Notes: generated by a model from the letters alone, not told the origin. A stretch of DNA of 52,284 nt from Mycobacterium sp. GA-1841 (GCF_001954135.1 NZ_MBEQ01000034.1:1-52284), one strand, 5' to 3'. Counted from the first letter of the stretch, positions 1 to 8,293 are shown. Program-made: numbers and translations.

Positions 1-2
1 AC

Positions 3-47
3 CACCACCACCCCGACAACGCCGGCGGATTCGACATCTTCGACTGA
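3..47 (+). CDS. C-terminal end of an upstream gene, possibly a second IniB-like protein (partial)
   Basis: Only the last 14 codons are inside the window, read in the frame ending at TGA 45-47. The peptide is His-rich and then ends GGFDIFD. The following IniB-like protein ends TGFDAF, so both finish with a GFD plus aromatic ending. This suggests, but does not prove, that the upstream gene is a tandem IniB-type paralogue. The strong hairpin directly downstream marks it as the end of a transcription unit. Function cannot be assigned from this fragment. Confidence 0.4.
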   Translation, partial: HHHPDNAGGFDIFD

Positions 48-59
48 GTTCTGCCCTCC

Positions 60-100
60 CGCGATGAGCGCACGACCCAAGTGGTCGTGCGCTCATCGCG
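60..100 (+). terminator. Strong hairpin terminator after the upstream gene
   Basis: A perfect inverted repeat: an 18-bp stem (60-77 pairing with 83-100) closes a 5-nt loop (CAAGT) and is followed by TTTACC. It starts 13 bp after the TGA at 45-47 and separates that gene from the ini promoter region. Mycobacterial terminators often lack a long U tract, so a stem this long is likely enough to terminate. Confidence 0.8.
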
Positions 101-133
101 TTTACCTGCGTAAACATGGGCGTCCCCGGTAAG

Positions 134-164
134 CCCCTAGGTATCCCCTAATCCCCTATTGGGG
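134..164 (+). promoter_or_regulatory. Cluster of CCCCTA direct repeats upstream of iniB
   Basis: CCCCTA occurs three times (134-139, 145-150, 153-158). The last copy is followed by TTGGGG, giving a CCCC-TATT-GGGG dyad at 153-164. The cluster lies in the 248-bp gap before iniB. In M. tuberculosis, iniBAC is induced by cell-wall inhibitors through regulators acting in this region. That these repeats are the binding site here is inference. A weak minus-10-like TAACGT at 239-244 is the only promoter candidate noticed before iniB. Confidence 0.35.
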
Positions 165-295
165 TGGCCGAGTGCATCCCGGGTGGGGGTGATGAGGGGA
201 GGGGAACCGACCCCATTTCCGGTGGGCTTGCCAATCCATAACGTTGTCTTCAGATCGCCGGAGAGCCCGGCAGAAACATCCGAAAGGTTGGAGAA

Positions 296-1405
296 ATGAC
301 CACTCTGATCGACTTCATCCTGGACCTGTTCCGCAGCCCCGCCTCGGCAGCTTCGTTCATCGCCGACCCGGACGGCAGCCTGCGCGACGCCGGCCTGCCG
401 AATGTGACCGCGGCTCAGCTGCACGCCGTCGCGGCCACCGCGGCCCCGGCCGGCGTCCTGCTCGGCGGCGGCAATCCGGTGCTCGGCCTGCAGCGCGCGG
501 TCGCCGACCACCACAGCATCCCCGCCTCGTTCGGCAACCAGGTAGCTTCGCCCTTCTCCCCGCAGACGCAGTTCGCGCCGGAGGTGGCCAGCAACAACGA
601 CACCGAGTGGGCCAGCCACAACAACGTCCCCGTGATGAGCCCCAACCAGGACGCCGGCGCCAACGCCCAGCAGGGTGCATTCAACCTCGGCTTCGGTGAC
701 ATCACCCTCGGCGACAAGAGCACCAACACCGCCACCAACGGTGGCGTGGTGGTCGACGGGGACAACAAGGGCGACATCGTCAGCGGCGACGGAGCGGTGC
801 TCGGTGACGGCAACACCATGAACAACGGCGACATCTGGGCCGGCTCCGGCTCGCACGTCGCGGTGGGCAAGGACAACGCCATCGAGGACAACTCTCAGCA
901 CGCCGGTGGCGACCTGATCTCCGGCAACGACGGCCCGGTGATCAGCGACGTCGACATGAGCGGCGGCCACGGCGGTGGTGCGTCCGGCGGCGACAGCCTG
1001 ATCGGCATCGGCAGCGGTGGCGCCTCCGGTGGCGACGGCGGCAACGCCGGTTCGATCATCCTGACCGATGCCTCGACCCACGCGGTCGGCGGAAACCAGA
1101 CCACGGTCGACGGTGATTACGGCAGCCGCAACACCCAGGACAACTCGGTGAACACCTCGGTGCAGACCGAGACCACGCACAGTGTCGAGGACAACTCGTC
1201 GAGCTACACGTCGAACATCGGCTCGGGCAACGACACCGCGTTCGCGTCGAACAACGACACCCTGTCACACAACGACACGTCCTTCGGGTCGCACAACGAC
1301 ACCAGCTCCGCGCTGGGCTCGGGCAACAGCTACGAGTCCCACACGCAGTCGCACACCGATATCGCGTCCCACAACCCGATCGACACCGGGTTCGACGCCT
1401 TCTGA
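296..1405 (+). CDS. iniB: IniB-like protein, Asn/Asp/Gly-rich
   Basis: The N-terminus (MTTLIDFILDLFRS) closely resembles the IniB start and is followed by a conserved segment of about 80 residues (FIADPDGSLRDAGL; GLQRAV). This matches the IniB N-domain of the isoniazid-inducible iniBAC operon. The rest differs from the Ala/Gly-rich M. tuberculosis protein. Residues about 130-260 carry GDG/GDN turns like a beta-solenoid, followed by a Gly/Ser-rich stretch. Residues about 300-369 repeat SxNDT and SHND units. ATG 296 follows GGTTGGAG. iniA and iniC follow on the same strand. IniB's function is not established, and a cell-envelope role is inferred from its operon. There is no obvious signal peptide. 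Confidence 0.85.
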   Translation: MTTLIDFILDLFRSPASAASFIADPDGSLRDAGLPNVTAAQLHAVAATAAPAGVLLGGGNPVLGLQRAVADHHSIPASFGNQVASPFSPQTQFAPEVASNNDTEWASHNNVPVMSPNQDAGANAQQGAFNLGFGDITLGDKSTNTATNGGVVVDGDNKGDIVSGDGAVLGDGNTMNNGDIWAGSGSHVAVGKDNAIEDNSQHAGGDLISGNDGPVISDVDMSGGHGGGASGGDSLIGIGSGGASGGDGGNAGSIILTDASTHAVGGNQTTVDGDYGSRNTQDNSVNTSVQTETTHSVEDNSSSYTSNIGSGNDTAFASNNDTLSHNDTSFGSHNDTSSALGSGNSYESHTQSHTDIASHNPIDTGFDAF

Positions 1406-1421
1406 TCCGATTCACACCGGG

Positions 1422-1454
1422 GCGGGGGCCATCCGTTATGCGGGTGGTCCCCGT
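1422..1454 (+). terminator. Hairpin in the iniB-iniA gap (possible attenuator)
   Basis: Bases 1424-1435 pair with 1441-1452 (12 bp, two of them G-U) around the loop TTATG, and C1423-G1453 extends the stem. No U tract follows. It lies 19 bp after the iniB stop and 45 bp before the iniA start. It could lower iniA-iniC expression relative to iniB or act as an mRNA processing or stability element. The role is inferred. Confidence 0.45.
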
Positions 1455-1497
1455 CCCATTGGCGCGCCTACCGTTGAGCCGGGCAGGAGGGATTTCC

Positions 1498-3351
1498 ATG
1501 ACGCAGCCGAGTGCAGAAGCCAGACCGGCCGGCACGCCGGCCAGACCGGTCAAGGTGATCGTCGAACTCATCGACCACACCAGCACGATCGCCGCCACCT
1601 ATGACCGCACCGACCTGGTCGAGCGGTTGCGGGTGGCCAAGGTGCGCATCAGCGACCCGCAGATCCGGGTGGTGATCGCCGGTCAGCTCAAACAGGGCAA
1701 GAGCCAGCTGCTCAACTCATTGCTGAACATCCCGGTCGCCCGGGTCGGGGACGACGAATCCACCGTGCTGGCCACCGTCGTCGGCTATGGCGAGCAACCG
1801 TCGGCCCGCCTCGTGGTGGCCCGGCCCGACGGTGCCGAACCCGAACTGATCGAGATCCCGCCGTCCGAGGTGACCAACGATCTGCGTCGCGCCCCGCAGG
1901 TCGGCGGTCGTGAGGTGCTGCGGGTCGAGGTGACCGCGCCCAGCCCACTGCTCAAAGGTGGATTGGCATTCGTCGACACCCCTGGTGTCGGTGGCCATGG
2001 TCAGCCGCATCTTTCGGCCACCTTGGGCTTGTTGCCCGACGCCGATGCCCTGCTGATGGTCAGCGACACCAGTCAGGAATTCACCGAGCCGGAGATGACC
2101 TTCATCCGCCAGGCGATCGAAATCTGCCCGGTGGCAACCATTGTCGCGACCAAGACCGACCTCTACCCGCGCTGGCGCGAGATCGTCGGCGCCAACACCG
2201 CCCACCTGCAGCGGGCCGGTATTTCGACCCCCGTCACTCCCGTCTCCAGTGTGCTGCGCAGCCACGCGATCCAGCTCAACGACAAAGAACTCAACGAGGA
2301 ATCGAACTTCCCGGCCATCGTCAAGTTCCTGTCCGAAAAGGTGCTGACGCGTGAGACCGACCGCATCCGCGACCAGGTGGTCGCCGAAATCCATTCGGCA
2401 GCAGAGCATTTGCTACTGGCAGTGAACTCCGAGCTGTCGGCGTTCACCGATCCGAACGAACGTGAGCGGCTCACCGCCGACCTGGAACGGCGTAAGCAAG
2501 AGGCCCAGGATGCGTTGCAGCACACCGCGTTGTGGCAGCAGGTACTCAACGACGGCATCGCCGATCTGACCGCCGACGTCGATCACGATCTGCGTCACCG
2601 GTTTCGCAACATCACCACCCACGCCGAAAAGGTGATCGACTCCGGGGATCCGACCTTGCACTGGGCCGAGATCGGCTCCGAACTCGAGGAAGCGGTGGCC
2701 ACCGCGGTCGGGGACAACTTCGTCTGGGCGTATCAGCGTGCGGAGGCCCTGGCGGCCGAGGTGGCCCGGACCTTCACCGAGGCGGGCCTGGAGGCGGTGC
2801 AGTTGCCGCAGATCGACGCCCGGGACATGGGCGCCGGATTCGGGGAGATGAAATCGCTGGCCCGGCTGGAGGCCAAACCGATCAAGGCCGGCCACAAGGT
2901 GATCACCGGTATGCGCGGTTCCTACGGTGGCGTGCTGATGTTCGGCATGCTCACCTCGTTCGCCGGGCTCGGCATGTTCAACCCACTGTCGCTGGGGGCG
3001 GGCCTGGTGCTGGGCCGCAAGGCGTACAAGGAGGACATGGAGAACCGCATGCTGCGGGTGCGTAGCGAGGCCAAGGCCAACATGCGGAGATTCATCGACG
3101 ACGTCGCCTTCGTCGTCGGCAAGGAATCCCGGGATCGGCTCAAGGGCATCCAGCGTCAACTGCGGGACCACTACCGGGATATCGCCAACCAGACCACCCG
3201 CTCCCTCAACGAGTCGCTGCAGGCCACCCTCGCCGCGGCGAAGACCGAAGAGGCCGAGCGCACCACCCGGGTCCGGGAACTGGAACGTCAGAAGAACATC
3301 CTGACCCAGGTCGTCGACCACGCCCAGAAACTGGCCGCAGCCGGCAACTAA
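1498..3351 (+). CDS. iniA: IniA, bacterial dynamin-like GTPase
   Basis: This dynamin-family GTPase is a homologue of IniA, for which GTP-dependent membrane remodelling or fission has been described. It shows a G1 P-loop (GQLKQGKS, residues about 62-69), a G3 motif DTPG (160-163) and a G4 motif TKTD (218-221). A long helical region follows. A hydrophobic stretch at about 480-505 (GGVLMFGMLTSFAGLGMF) corresponds to the membrane-interacting loop. The C-terminal helical stalk is rich in Arg, Glu and Gln. ATG 1498 is chosen because AGGAGG lies at 1485-1490. The 617 aa length is close to M. tuberculosis IniA (about 640). iniC follows 47 bp later, as in the canonical operon. Confidence 0.95.
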   Translation: MTQPSAEARPAGTPARPVKVIVELIDHTSTIAATYDRTDLVERLRVAKVRISDPQIRVVIAGQLKQGKSQLLNSLLNIPVARVGDDESTVLATVVGYGEQPSARLVVARPDGAEPELIEIPPSEVTNDLRRAPQVGGREVLRVEVTAPSPLLKGGLAFVDTPGVGGHGQPHLSATLGLLPDADALLMVSDTSQEFTEPEMTFIRQAIEICPVATIVATKTDLYPRWREIVGANTAHLQRAGISTPVTPVSSVLRSHAIQLNDKELNEESNFPAIVKFLSEKVLTRETDRIRDQVVAEIHSAAEHLLLAVNSELSAFTDPNERERLTADLERRKQEAQDALQHTALWQQVLNDGIADLTADVDHDLRHRFRNITTHAEKVIDSGDPTLHWAEIGSELEEAVATAVGDNFVWAYQRAEALAAEVARTFTEAGLEAVQLPQIDARDMGAGFGEMKSLARLEAKPIKAGHKVITGMRGSYGGVLMFGMLTSFAGLGMFNPLSLGAGLVLGRKAYKEDMENRMLRVRSEAKANMRRFIDDVAFVVGKESRDRLKGIQRQLRDHYRDIANQTTRSLNESLQATLAAAKTEEAERTTRVRELERQKNILTQVVDHAQKLAAAGN

Positions 3352-3398
3352 GCTCCAAGAGTTGACCGTCGGTAGGGAAAGGTACGGGACTCCGCAGC

Positions 3399-4901
3399 GT
3401 GAGCACGGCCGATCAGGTGCGCTCGATTCTGGGCGGCACCATCAAGGCGTACCGGGGTGACCCGGCCTATCGCAATCGGCCCGACGTGCACAACGAGCTC
3501 GACCGCATCGGGCGTCGGCTCAACCAGCCGATCCGCATCGCCCTGGCCGGCACACTCAAGGCAGGCAAGTCGACGCTCGTCAACGCCCTGGTCGGAGAGG
3601 ACATCGCGCCCACCGACGCCACCGAGGCAACTCGCATCGTCACCTGGTTCCGGCACGGGCCCACCCCGAAAGTCACCGCCAATCACCGCGGCGGCCGCCG
3701 GTCGAATGTCCCGATCGCCCGGGGTGCCGGCGACCAGCCGGAAAACAGAGGTCTGACCTTCAGCTTCGCCGGGCTCGACGCCGAAGACGTGGTGGATCTC
3801 GATGTCGAGTGGCCGGCCGCCGAGCTCATCGACAGCACGATCATCGACACCCCGGGCACCTCGTCGCTGTCGCGGGACGTCTCGCTACGCACCCACCGGC
3901 TGCTGGTCCCCGAAGACGGTGTGCCGCGCGTCGACGCCGTGGTGTTCCTGCTGCGCACCCTCAACGCCGCCGACATCGCCTTGCTCAAGCAGATCGGCGA
4001 ACTGGTCGGCGGTTCCTCCGGGGCGCTCGGCGTGATCGGGGTGGCCTCACGGGCCGACGAGATCGGCGCCGGGCGGATCGACGCGATGATGTCGGCCAAG
4101 GACGTGGCCAAGCGGTTCACCGAGGAGATGGACAAGACCGGCATCTGCCAGGCCGTCGTCCCGGTGTCCGGATTGCTCGCGCTGACCGCCCGCACCCTGC
4201 GGCAGAGCGAGTTCGTCGCGCTGCAGAAGCTCGCCTCGGTCGAGCCTGCCGTGCTGACCAAGGCGATGCTGTCGGTGGACCGCTTCGTCCGTGAGGACAG
4301 CGCACTGCCGGTCGATTCGGCCACCCGTGCGGCGTTGCTGGACCGCTTCGGCATGTTCGGGATCCGCATCTCGATCGCGGTGCTGCATGCCGGGGTGTCC
4401 GACTCCGTCGCGCTGGCCGACGAGCTGCTGGAGCGCAGTGGATTGATCGCGCTGCGTGACGTGATCGACCAGCAATTCGCGCAACGCTCCGAGCTGCTCA
4501 AGGCGCACACCGCGCTGCTGTCGTTGCGGCAGTTCGTGCAGCACAACCCGATCTACGCGACGCCCTACATCCTCGCCGACATCGACCCGCTGCTGGCCGA
4601 CACGCACGCCTTCGAGGAACTGCGTCTGCTCAGCCTGCTGCGTTCCCGTCCCACGACCTTGAACTCCGACGAGATGGCCTCGTTGCGTCGCCTCATCGGC
4701 GGCTCGGGCACCGATGCGGCCAGCCGGCTCGGGTTGCAGCCCGACGCGCCGTTCGACGGGCCACGGGCCGCCTTCGCGGCGGCGCAACGCTGGCGTCGGC
4801 GGGCCGATCATCCGCTCAACGATCCGTTCACCACGCGGGCCTGCCGGGCCGCGGTGCGCAGTGCGGAGGCGCTGGTGGCCGCTTACTCGTCGCGCCACTA
4901 A
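3399..4901 (+). CDS. iniC: IniC, dynamin-like GTPase partner of IniA
   Basis: This is the second dynamin-type GTPase of the operon. It has a P-loop GTLKAGKS (residues 51-58), DTPG (150-153) and a G4-like segment ASRADEIG. A helical C-terminal half follows, without the marked hydrophobic loop of IniA. The length of 500 aa matches M. tuberculosis IniC (about 493). The start is GTG 3399 with only weak upstream AG-rich sequence (GGGAAAGG). IniA and IniC probably act together at the plasma membrane during envelope stress. An Hsp70-like gene starts 30 bp downstream on the same strand and is likely co-transcribed. Confidence 0.93.
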   Translation: MSTADQVRSILGGTIKAYRGDPAYRNRPDVHNELDRIGRRLNQPIRIALAGTLKAGKSTLVNALVGEDIAPTDATEATRIVTWFRHGPTPKVTANHRGGRRSNVPIARGAGDQPENRGLTFSFAGLDAEDVVDLDVEWPAAELIDSTIIDTPGTSSLSRDVSLRTHRLLVPEDGVPRVDAVVFLLRTLNAADIALLKQIGELVGGSSGALGVIGVASRADEIGAGRIDAMMSAKDVAKRFTEEMDKTGICQAVVPVSGLLALTARTLRQSEFVALQKLASVEPAVLTKAMLSVDRFVREDSALPVDSATRAALLDRFGMFGIRISIAVLHAGVSDSVALADELLERSGLIALRDVIDQQFAQRSELLKAHTALLSLRQFVQHNPIYATPYILADIDPLLADTHAFEELRLLSLLRSRPTTLNSDEMASLRRLIGGSGTDAASRLGLQPDAPFDGPRAAFAAAQRWRRRADHPLNDPFTTRACRAAVRSAEALVAAYSSRH

Positions 4902-4931
4902 CGAATCGGGCCTCGCCGCCGACATACAGGT

Positions 4932-6719
4932 ATGCGTGATTGCCTGGGGTTGTCCGTGGGGACGACCACTCTGGTGGCGATCGCCGGCCAGGCACCGCTC
5001 GTGCGTCCGGCGGTACTGCCCAACGGGTTGGCGTTCAGCGATGCCGTCGGGCGGGTGGGTGACCCGGTGCCGTTGATCGCAGCCGACGGTTCGGCGCACC
5101 GGGCCGAGCGGTTGTTGGCCGGGGCGATCGAAGCGTTGACCCGTGAGGCGCGCCCTGCACGCCGTCCGGACGAGTCGGTGGTGGCGGTGCCCGCGCATTG
5201 GAGCCCGGTGGCATTCGATGCGCTGCGCACGGTGTTGCCCGGCACCCGGGTGGTCCCGGATTCGGTTGCGGCACTGACGGCCATCCAGTCCCATCCCGGT
5301 CTACCGGCCCGCGGGGTCGTCGCTCTCTGCGATTCCGGTGCGTCCGGCACCAGCCTGACCCTGGCCGACGCTTCGGCAGGATTTGCCACCATCGGTCAGA
5401 CGGTGCGATACGACGACTTCTCCGGCGACGTGATCGACCAGGAACTGCTGCGGCATGTATTGAACAATCTCGACGCCGAACCGAGCGGCACCGCCGCCGT
5501 GACCGCGCTGTCCCGCCTGCGTGATCAGTGCCGCGCCGCCAAAGAAAGGCTCAGCGACCAGAGCGCCACCAGCGTGGGCGGCCCCGGTTACGCGATCCGG
5601 CTCACCCGCGCCGAACTGGACGCTGCGGTGGACCAATCCTTCGGCGGCGTCATCGAAGCTCTCTTCGACTTGTTGCGCCGCAACGGTGTTCACCCGGCCC
5701 AGCTGGCCGCCCTGGTCACCGTTGGCGGCGGGGCACGGATACCTCTTGTCACACAACGACTCTCATCTGCCTTCCGGCTTCCGGTCACCACCGTGGCGCA
5801 GGCACAGGTGATCGCGGCGGTCGGTGCCGCGCTGCTGGCCCGCCGCGGCGCCGAGGAGACCGCGACGCAGGTGACGGTTGCGCCGACTTCCGGTCCCGTG
5901 CTTGGAACCGCCACGGTCGCGGCCTCGGCGCTGGCGTGGTCGGTGGAAGACTCGGTGGCCGACGTCGCCGCGTTCGTGCCGGAATCGGTGACTGACGATT
6001 CGGCCCGACCGGAATTCGTGTTCGCCGAGGCCCCTGTGCCGCCGGCGCCCGCGCGTCGCCCCTGGTATCGGCGCGGCGGCATCGTGGTCTACGCGGGGGT
6101 GTTCCTGGCCGTGGTCGGCACCGTCGGGATGGTGTTGTCAGCACGAGCTGACCGCCTCGATGCGTCGGCGGCCGGATCCAGTCTCATGGCGCCGCAGAAC
6201 GTTCCGGCCGAATCGCCCTTGGCGCAGGACCTGCCGGCTCCACCGACCCGCACCGTGGTCGTGCGTGATCCGTCGTGGCCGGGGCCCGGCACGCGGGCCG
6301 CTGCTCCCCGGCCTGCGGCTGCGCCATGGTTGGTGCAGAGCGGCCAGAGCGCACCGCTTGCCCCGGCCCCGCAGGCGCCCCGCCCTCGACCGGCCGCTCC
6401 TGCGCCGGCTCCTGCGCCGGCTCCTGCGCCTGCGATGATTCCGCCGGCTGCGGTCCCAGCGATTCCGGTGCCGCCGTTGGTGTTTCCGCCGGTGACGCTC
6501 CCGCAGTTGCCGATCCCGACGTTCAAACCGCCGGTGTCCGAGCCGTCGCCTGCACCTGTGCCCAGCCCGACGCCTGCTCCGAGTCCCACGCCCACGCCCG
6601 AGCCCAACCCGCCGTCGACTCCTTCACCTCCGCCTTCACCTTCGCCTGAGCCCACGCACTCGCCTGATCCCACAGCAGCACCGGAGCCCACGCCCACCTC
6701 AGTTGCGCCGACACCCTGA
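4932..6719 (+). CDS. Hsp70-like actin-fold ATPase with membrane anchor and Pro-rich tail
   Basis: Residues 1-330 follow the Hsp70 nucleotide-binding domain: phosphate-1-like LGLSVGTTT near the N-terminus, phosphate-2-like CDSGASGTS (about 133-141) and an adenosine-type TVGGGARIP motif. There is no substrate-binding domain. A linker leads to PWYRR and one transmembrane helix (about 383-403), then roughly 190 residues dominated by Pro, Ala, Ser and Thr (PAPAPAPAP, PSPTPAPSP). The predicted topology puts the ATPase domain in the cytoplasm and the tail in the envelope. The gene lies 30 bp after iniC. Its partner and substrate are unknown. It may couple envelope state to the IniA/IniC system. ATG 4932 is the first start; no clear Shine-Dalgarno is seen. 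Confidence 0.85.
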   Translation: MRDCLGLSVGTTTLVAIAGQAPLVRPAVLPNGLAFSDAVGRVGDPVPLIAADGSAHRAERLLAGAIEALTREARPARRPDESVVAVPAHWSPVAFDALRTVLPGTRVVPDSVAALTAIQSHPGLPARGVVALCDSGASGTSLTLADASAGFATIGQTVRYDDFSGDVIDQELLRHVLNNLDAEPSGTAAVTALSRLRDQCRAAKERLSDQSATSVGGPGYAIRLTRAELDAAVDQSFGGVIEALFDLLRRNGVHPAQLAALVTVGGGARIPLVTQRLSSAFRLPVTTVAQAQVIAAVGAALLARRGAEETATQVTVAPTSGPVLGTATVAASALAWSVEDSVADVAAFVPESVTDDSARPEFVFAEAPVPPAPARRPWYRRGGIVVYAGVFLAVVGTVGMVLSARADRLDASAAGSSLMAPQNVPAESPLAQDLPAPPTRTVVVRDPSWPGPGTRAAAPRPAAAPWLVQSGQSAPLAPAPQAPRPRPAAPAPAPAPAPAPAMIPPAAVPAIPVPPLVFPPVTLPQLPIPTFKPPVSEPSPAPVPSPTPAPSPTPTPEPNPPSTPSPPPSPSPEPTHSPDPTAAPEPTPTSVAPTP

Positions 6720-6727
6720 GTTGCACT

Positions 6728-6771
6728 TACGCCGCGGATTACTGCTCGATAGTGGCTGCAATCCGAGGCTT
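6728..6771 (-). repeat. 44-bp palindromic repeat, copy 1
   Basis: Copy 1 of a 44-bp element that is 42/44 identical to 7781-7824. Terminal arms GCCGCGGATT and AATCCGAGGC pair with one mismatch around a 19-nt centre. It lies between the convergent Hsp70-like and AbiEi-like genes. It begins 6 nt past the stop of the minus-strand gene at 6778, so it may terminate that gene or both. Confidence 0.8.
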
Positions 6772-6777
6772 TGATGT

Positions 6778-7716
6778 CTATGCAGCGCGGTGGAGCCCGG
6801 TGAACTCACACCCCGACCCACACGGATGACCGCCTACGGCAATCCCGTGCCGGTGCAACACCAGAGCGATCTTGCTCGCGGTCCGGCACGGCCGGCCAAA
6901 GACCTGGCCGTAGGACAGTCTGACGGTCGACCGGCCGTCGACCGCGGCGTCGAGATCGCGATCGAAATCCGCGTCCCGCCGCATCACTGAATCGTGATAC
7001 ATCTTGCCGTCGAGTTCGACGACGAGCTGTTCGTCGTACTCGGCGTCGCGATAGCAGACGCCGACGGATGAGGTGGACCGCTTTTGCCGAGTGGCCCGAG
7101 GCAAACCGTGCGGCCGCTCGACGCGAACAAGATAGCCGTGCTCAAGGACCGAGCAGGTGCCGTCGGCGATATCGACCAATACCGAGCGCAACCACCGGCG
7201 ACGGCGGACCCGTCCACGAGAATCGAGCGCCTGCAGCAGCCGCCGCGCGGTCGTGCATCGCGATTGGCACGCATTGGCCAAGACGGCGATGGCGTTGACC
7301 TCGGAGGCGGCGCGACATGCGACGTCCAGCGCGGCTTCGTCATAGCGCATTCGCGGTGGGCCGACGTTCCACAGCACCCGCTCCTTCAGATGGGCGAGAT
7401 GGTGAATGCGCACTCCTACCGGCTCAGCCAATGTCGTTCGTTGTCGCTCGACGGCGACATGGATGACAGACGTTTCAGTGCCCATGGCCGATTCGAAGCA
7501 GAGTGCTGCCGGGGCCGCGTAAAGCACTGCAGCCCAAGCCCGTTGTGACCAGGTCAACGGCCCGGTGTGGCCGACGTACACGCCCGCGTGAACCCGTGCC
7601 CACTCGTTGCGTCGAAGCAACCGCCGGATCTCGTGCTCCTGCACACCCGCGTCCAACGCCTGACGACGCGCGATCACCCCGTCCTGCTGCCGAAGCATCT
7701 CGATGACGTCCACCAT
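6778..7716 (-). CDS. AbiEi-type HTH plus DUF559 (nuclease-like) protein, orphan
   Basis: The N-terminal 50 residues (MLRQQDGVIARRQAL, then a short basic helix and WARVHAGVYVG) match the winged-helix domain of AbiEi-family type IV antitoxins. The C-terminus contains VVELDGKMYHDS, then spaced Arg/Asp residues and VRLSYGQVF, as in DUF559 proteins related to very-short-patch repair endonucleases (PD-(D/E)xK fold). No AbiEii nucleotidyltransferase partner is adjacent. This fusion is common as a single gene in mycobacteria, and a complete toxin-antitoxin pair is not supported. The gene is bracketed by the two 44-bp palindromic repeats, which hints at insertion as a unit. Function is unknown. Confidence 0.8.
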   Translation of the reverse strand: MVDVIEMLRQQDGVIARRQALDAGVQEHEIRRLLRRNEWARVHAGVYVGHTGPLTWSQRAWAAVLYAAPAALCFESAMGTETSVIHVAVERQRTTLAEPVGVRIHHLAHLKERVLWNVGPPRMRYDEAALDVACRAASEVNAIAVLANACQSRCTTARRLLQALDSRGRVRRRRWLRSVLVDIADGTCSVLEHGYLVRVERPHGLPRATRQKRSTSSVGVCYRDAEYDEQLVVELDGKMYHDSVMRRDADFDRDLDAAVDGRSTVRLSYGQVFGRPCRTASKIALVLHRHGIAVGGHPCGSGCEFTGLHRAA

Positions 7717-7780
7717 TTCGATGTTCGTCGACCAGCGCGCCGGTGACCAGAAGCACTTCGAGCACCTGTGGATAACCGCC

Positions 7781-7824
7781 TACGCCGCGGATTACTGCTC
7801 GATAGTGACTGCAATCCGCGGCTT
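7781..7824 (-). repeat. 44-bp palindromic repeat, copy 2
   Basis: Copy 2 of the element at 6728-6771, in the same orientation. It differs at two positions, one of which restores perfect arms (GCCGCGGATT and AATCCGCGGC). It starts 7 nt past the stop codon of the minus-strand gene at 7832, the same placement as copy 1 relative to its gene. The rest of the 115-bp gap upstream of the AbiEi-like gene shows no clear promoter. Confidence 0.8.
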
Positions 7825-7831
7825 ACCGTGC

Positions 7832-8293
7832 TCAGCCCTCTGTGGGCTCGGGCGCCGTCGTTGTCGTCGTCACCGGTGCGCTCGTGGTCTCGGTCGTCGT
7901 TGTCGTCGTCGTGGTGGTCTCGGTCGTCGTCGCCGGCTCGGTTGTCGTGGTGGTCGTCGGCTCAACCGTCGTGGTGGTCGGGGCCACGGTCTCGGTGACG
8001 GTTTGCGTCGGTGCCGGGACGACGGGCGCACTGGTCGCGATCGACGTCGTCGTAGTGGGGGTGGTCGAGGTGGTGGTCGTTGTCGTCGATGACGAGTCCG
8101 ACGAGAACAGCTGGATCAACGCATAAATGACCAGCGCGGCGATGACGGCTCCAAGAGCGCCGAGCCCGATCAGCGCAGCCGGTCTGCGGTACCAGGGGAC
8201 CGGCTCGGGTTCGGGCTGCAGCGGCGACTCCGAGTATTCGCCATAGCTGGGGGCGTACTGGGTCGGCTCGTCATCGTCGTAATAGTTCGACAC
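7832..8293 (-). CDS. Thr-rich single-pass membrane protein
   Basis: A cytoplasmic head of about 36 residues, acidic and Tyr/Pro-rich, ends in PWYRR. One transmembrane helix follows (about 38-62), then a tail of some 90 residues that is almost entirely Thr, Ser, Val, Pro and Glu and probably extracytoplasmic. The PWYRR juxtamembrane motif also precedes the membrane helix of the Hsp70-like protein at 4932-6719. The tail resembles O-mannosylated wall-spanning linkers, which is inference. GTG 8293 is chosen because TACCAT (8300-8305) lies 6 nt upstream, consistent with a leaderless mRNA. No enzymatic domain is visible. Confidence 0.75.
   Translation of the reverse strand: MSNYYDDDEPTQYAPSYGEYSESPLQPEPEPVPWYRRPAALIGLGALGAVIAALVIYALIQLFSSDSSSTTTTTTSTTPTTTTSIATSAPVVPAPTQTVTETVAPTTTTVEPTTTTTTEPATTTETTTTTTTTTETTSAPVTTTTTAPEPTEG

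Noticed and set aside
137..1180. Minus-strand ORF over iniB and its promoter
   Set aside because: Antisense to the IniB-like gene and crosses the promoter region; composition is that of a complementary frame.
4047..5294. Minus-strand ORF over iniC and the start of the Hsp70-like gene
   Set aside because: His/Arg/Gln-rich shadow frame covering two well-supported genes.
6778..7716. Complete type IV toxin-antitoxin module
   Set aside because: Only the AbiEi-type HTH/DUF559 protein is present; neither neighbour is an AbiEii nucleotidyltransferase.
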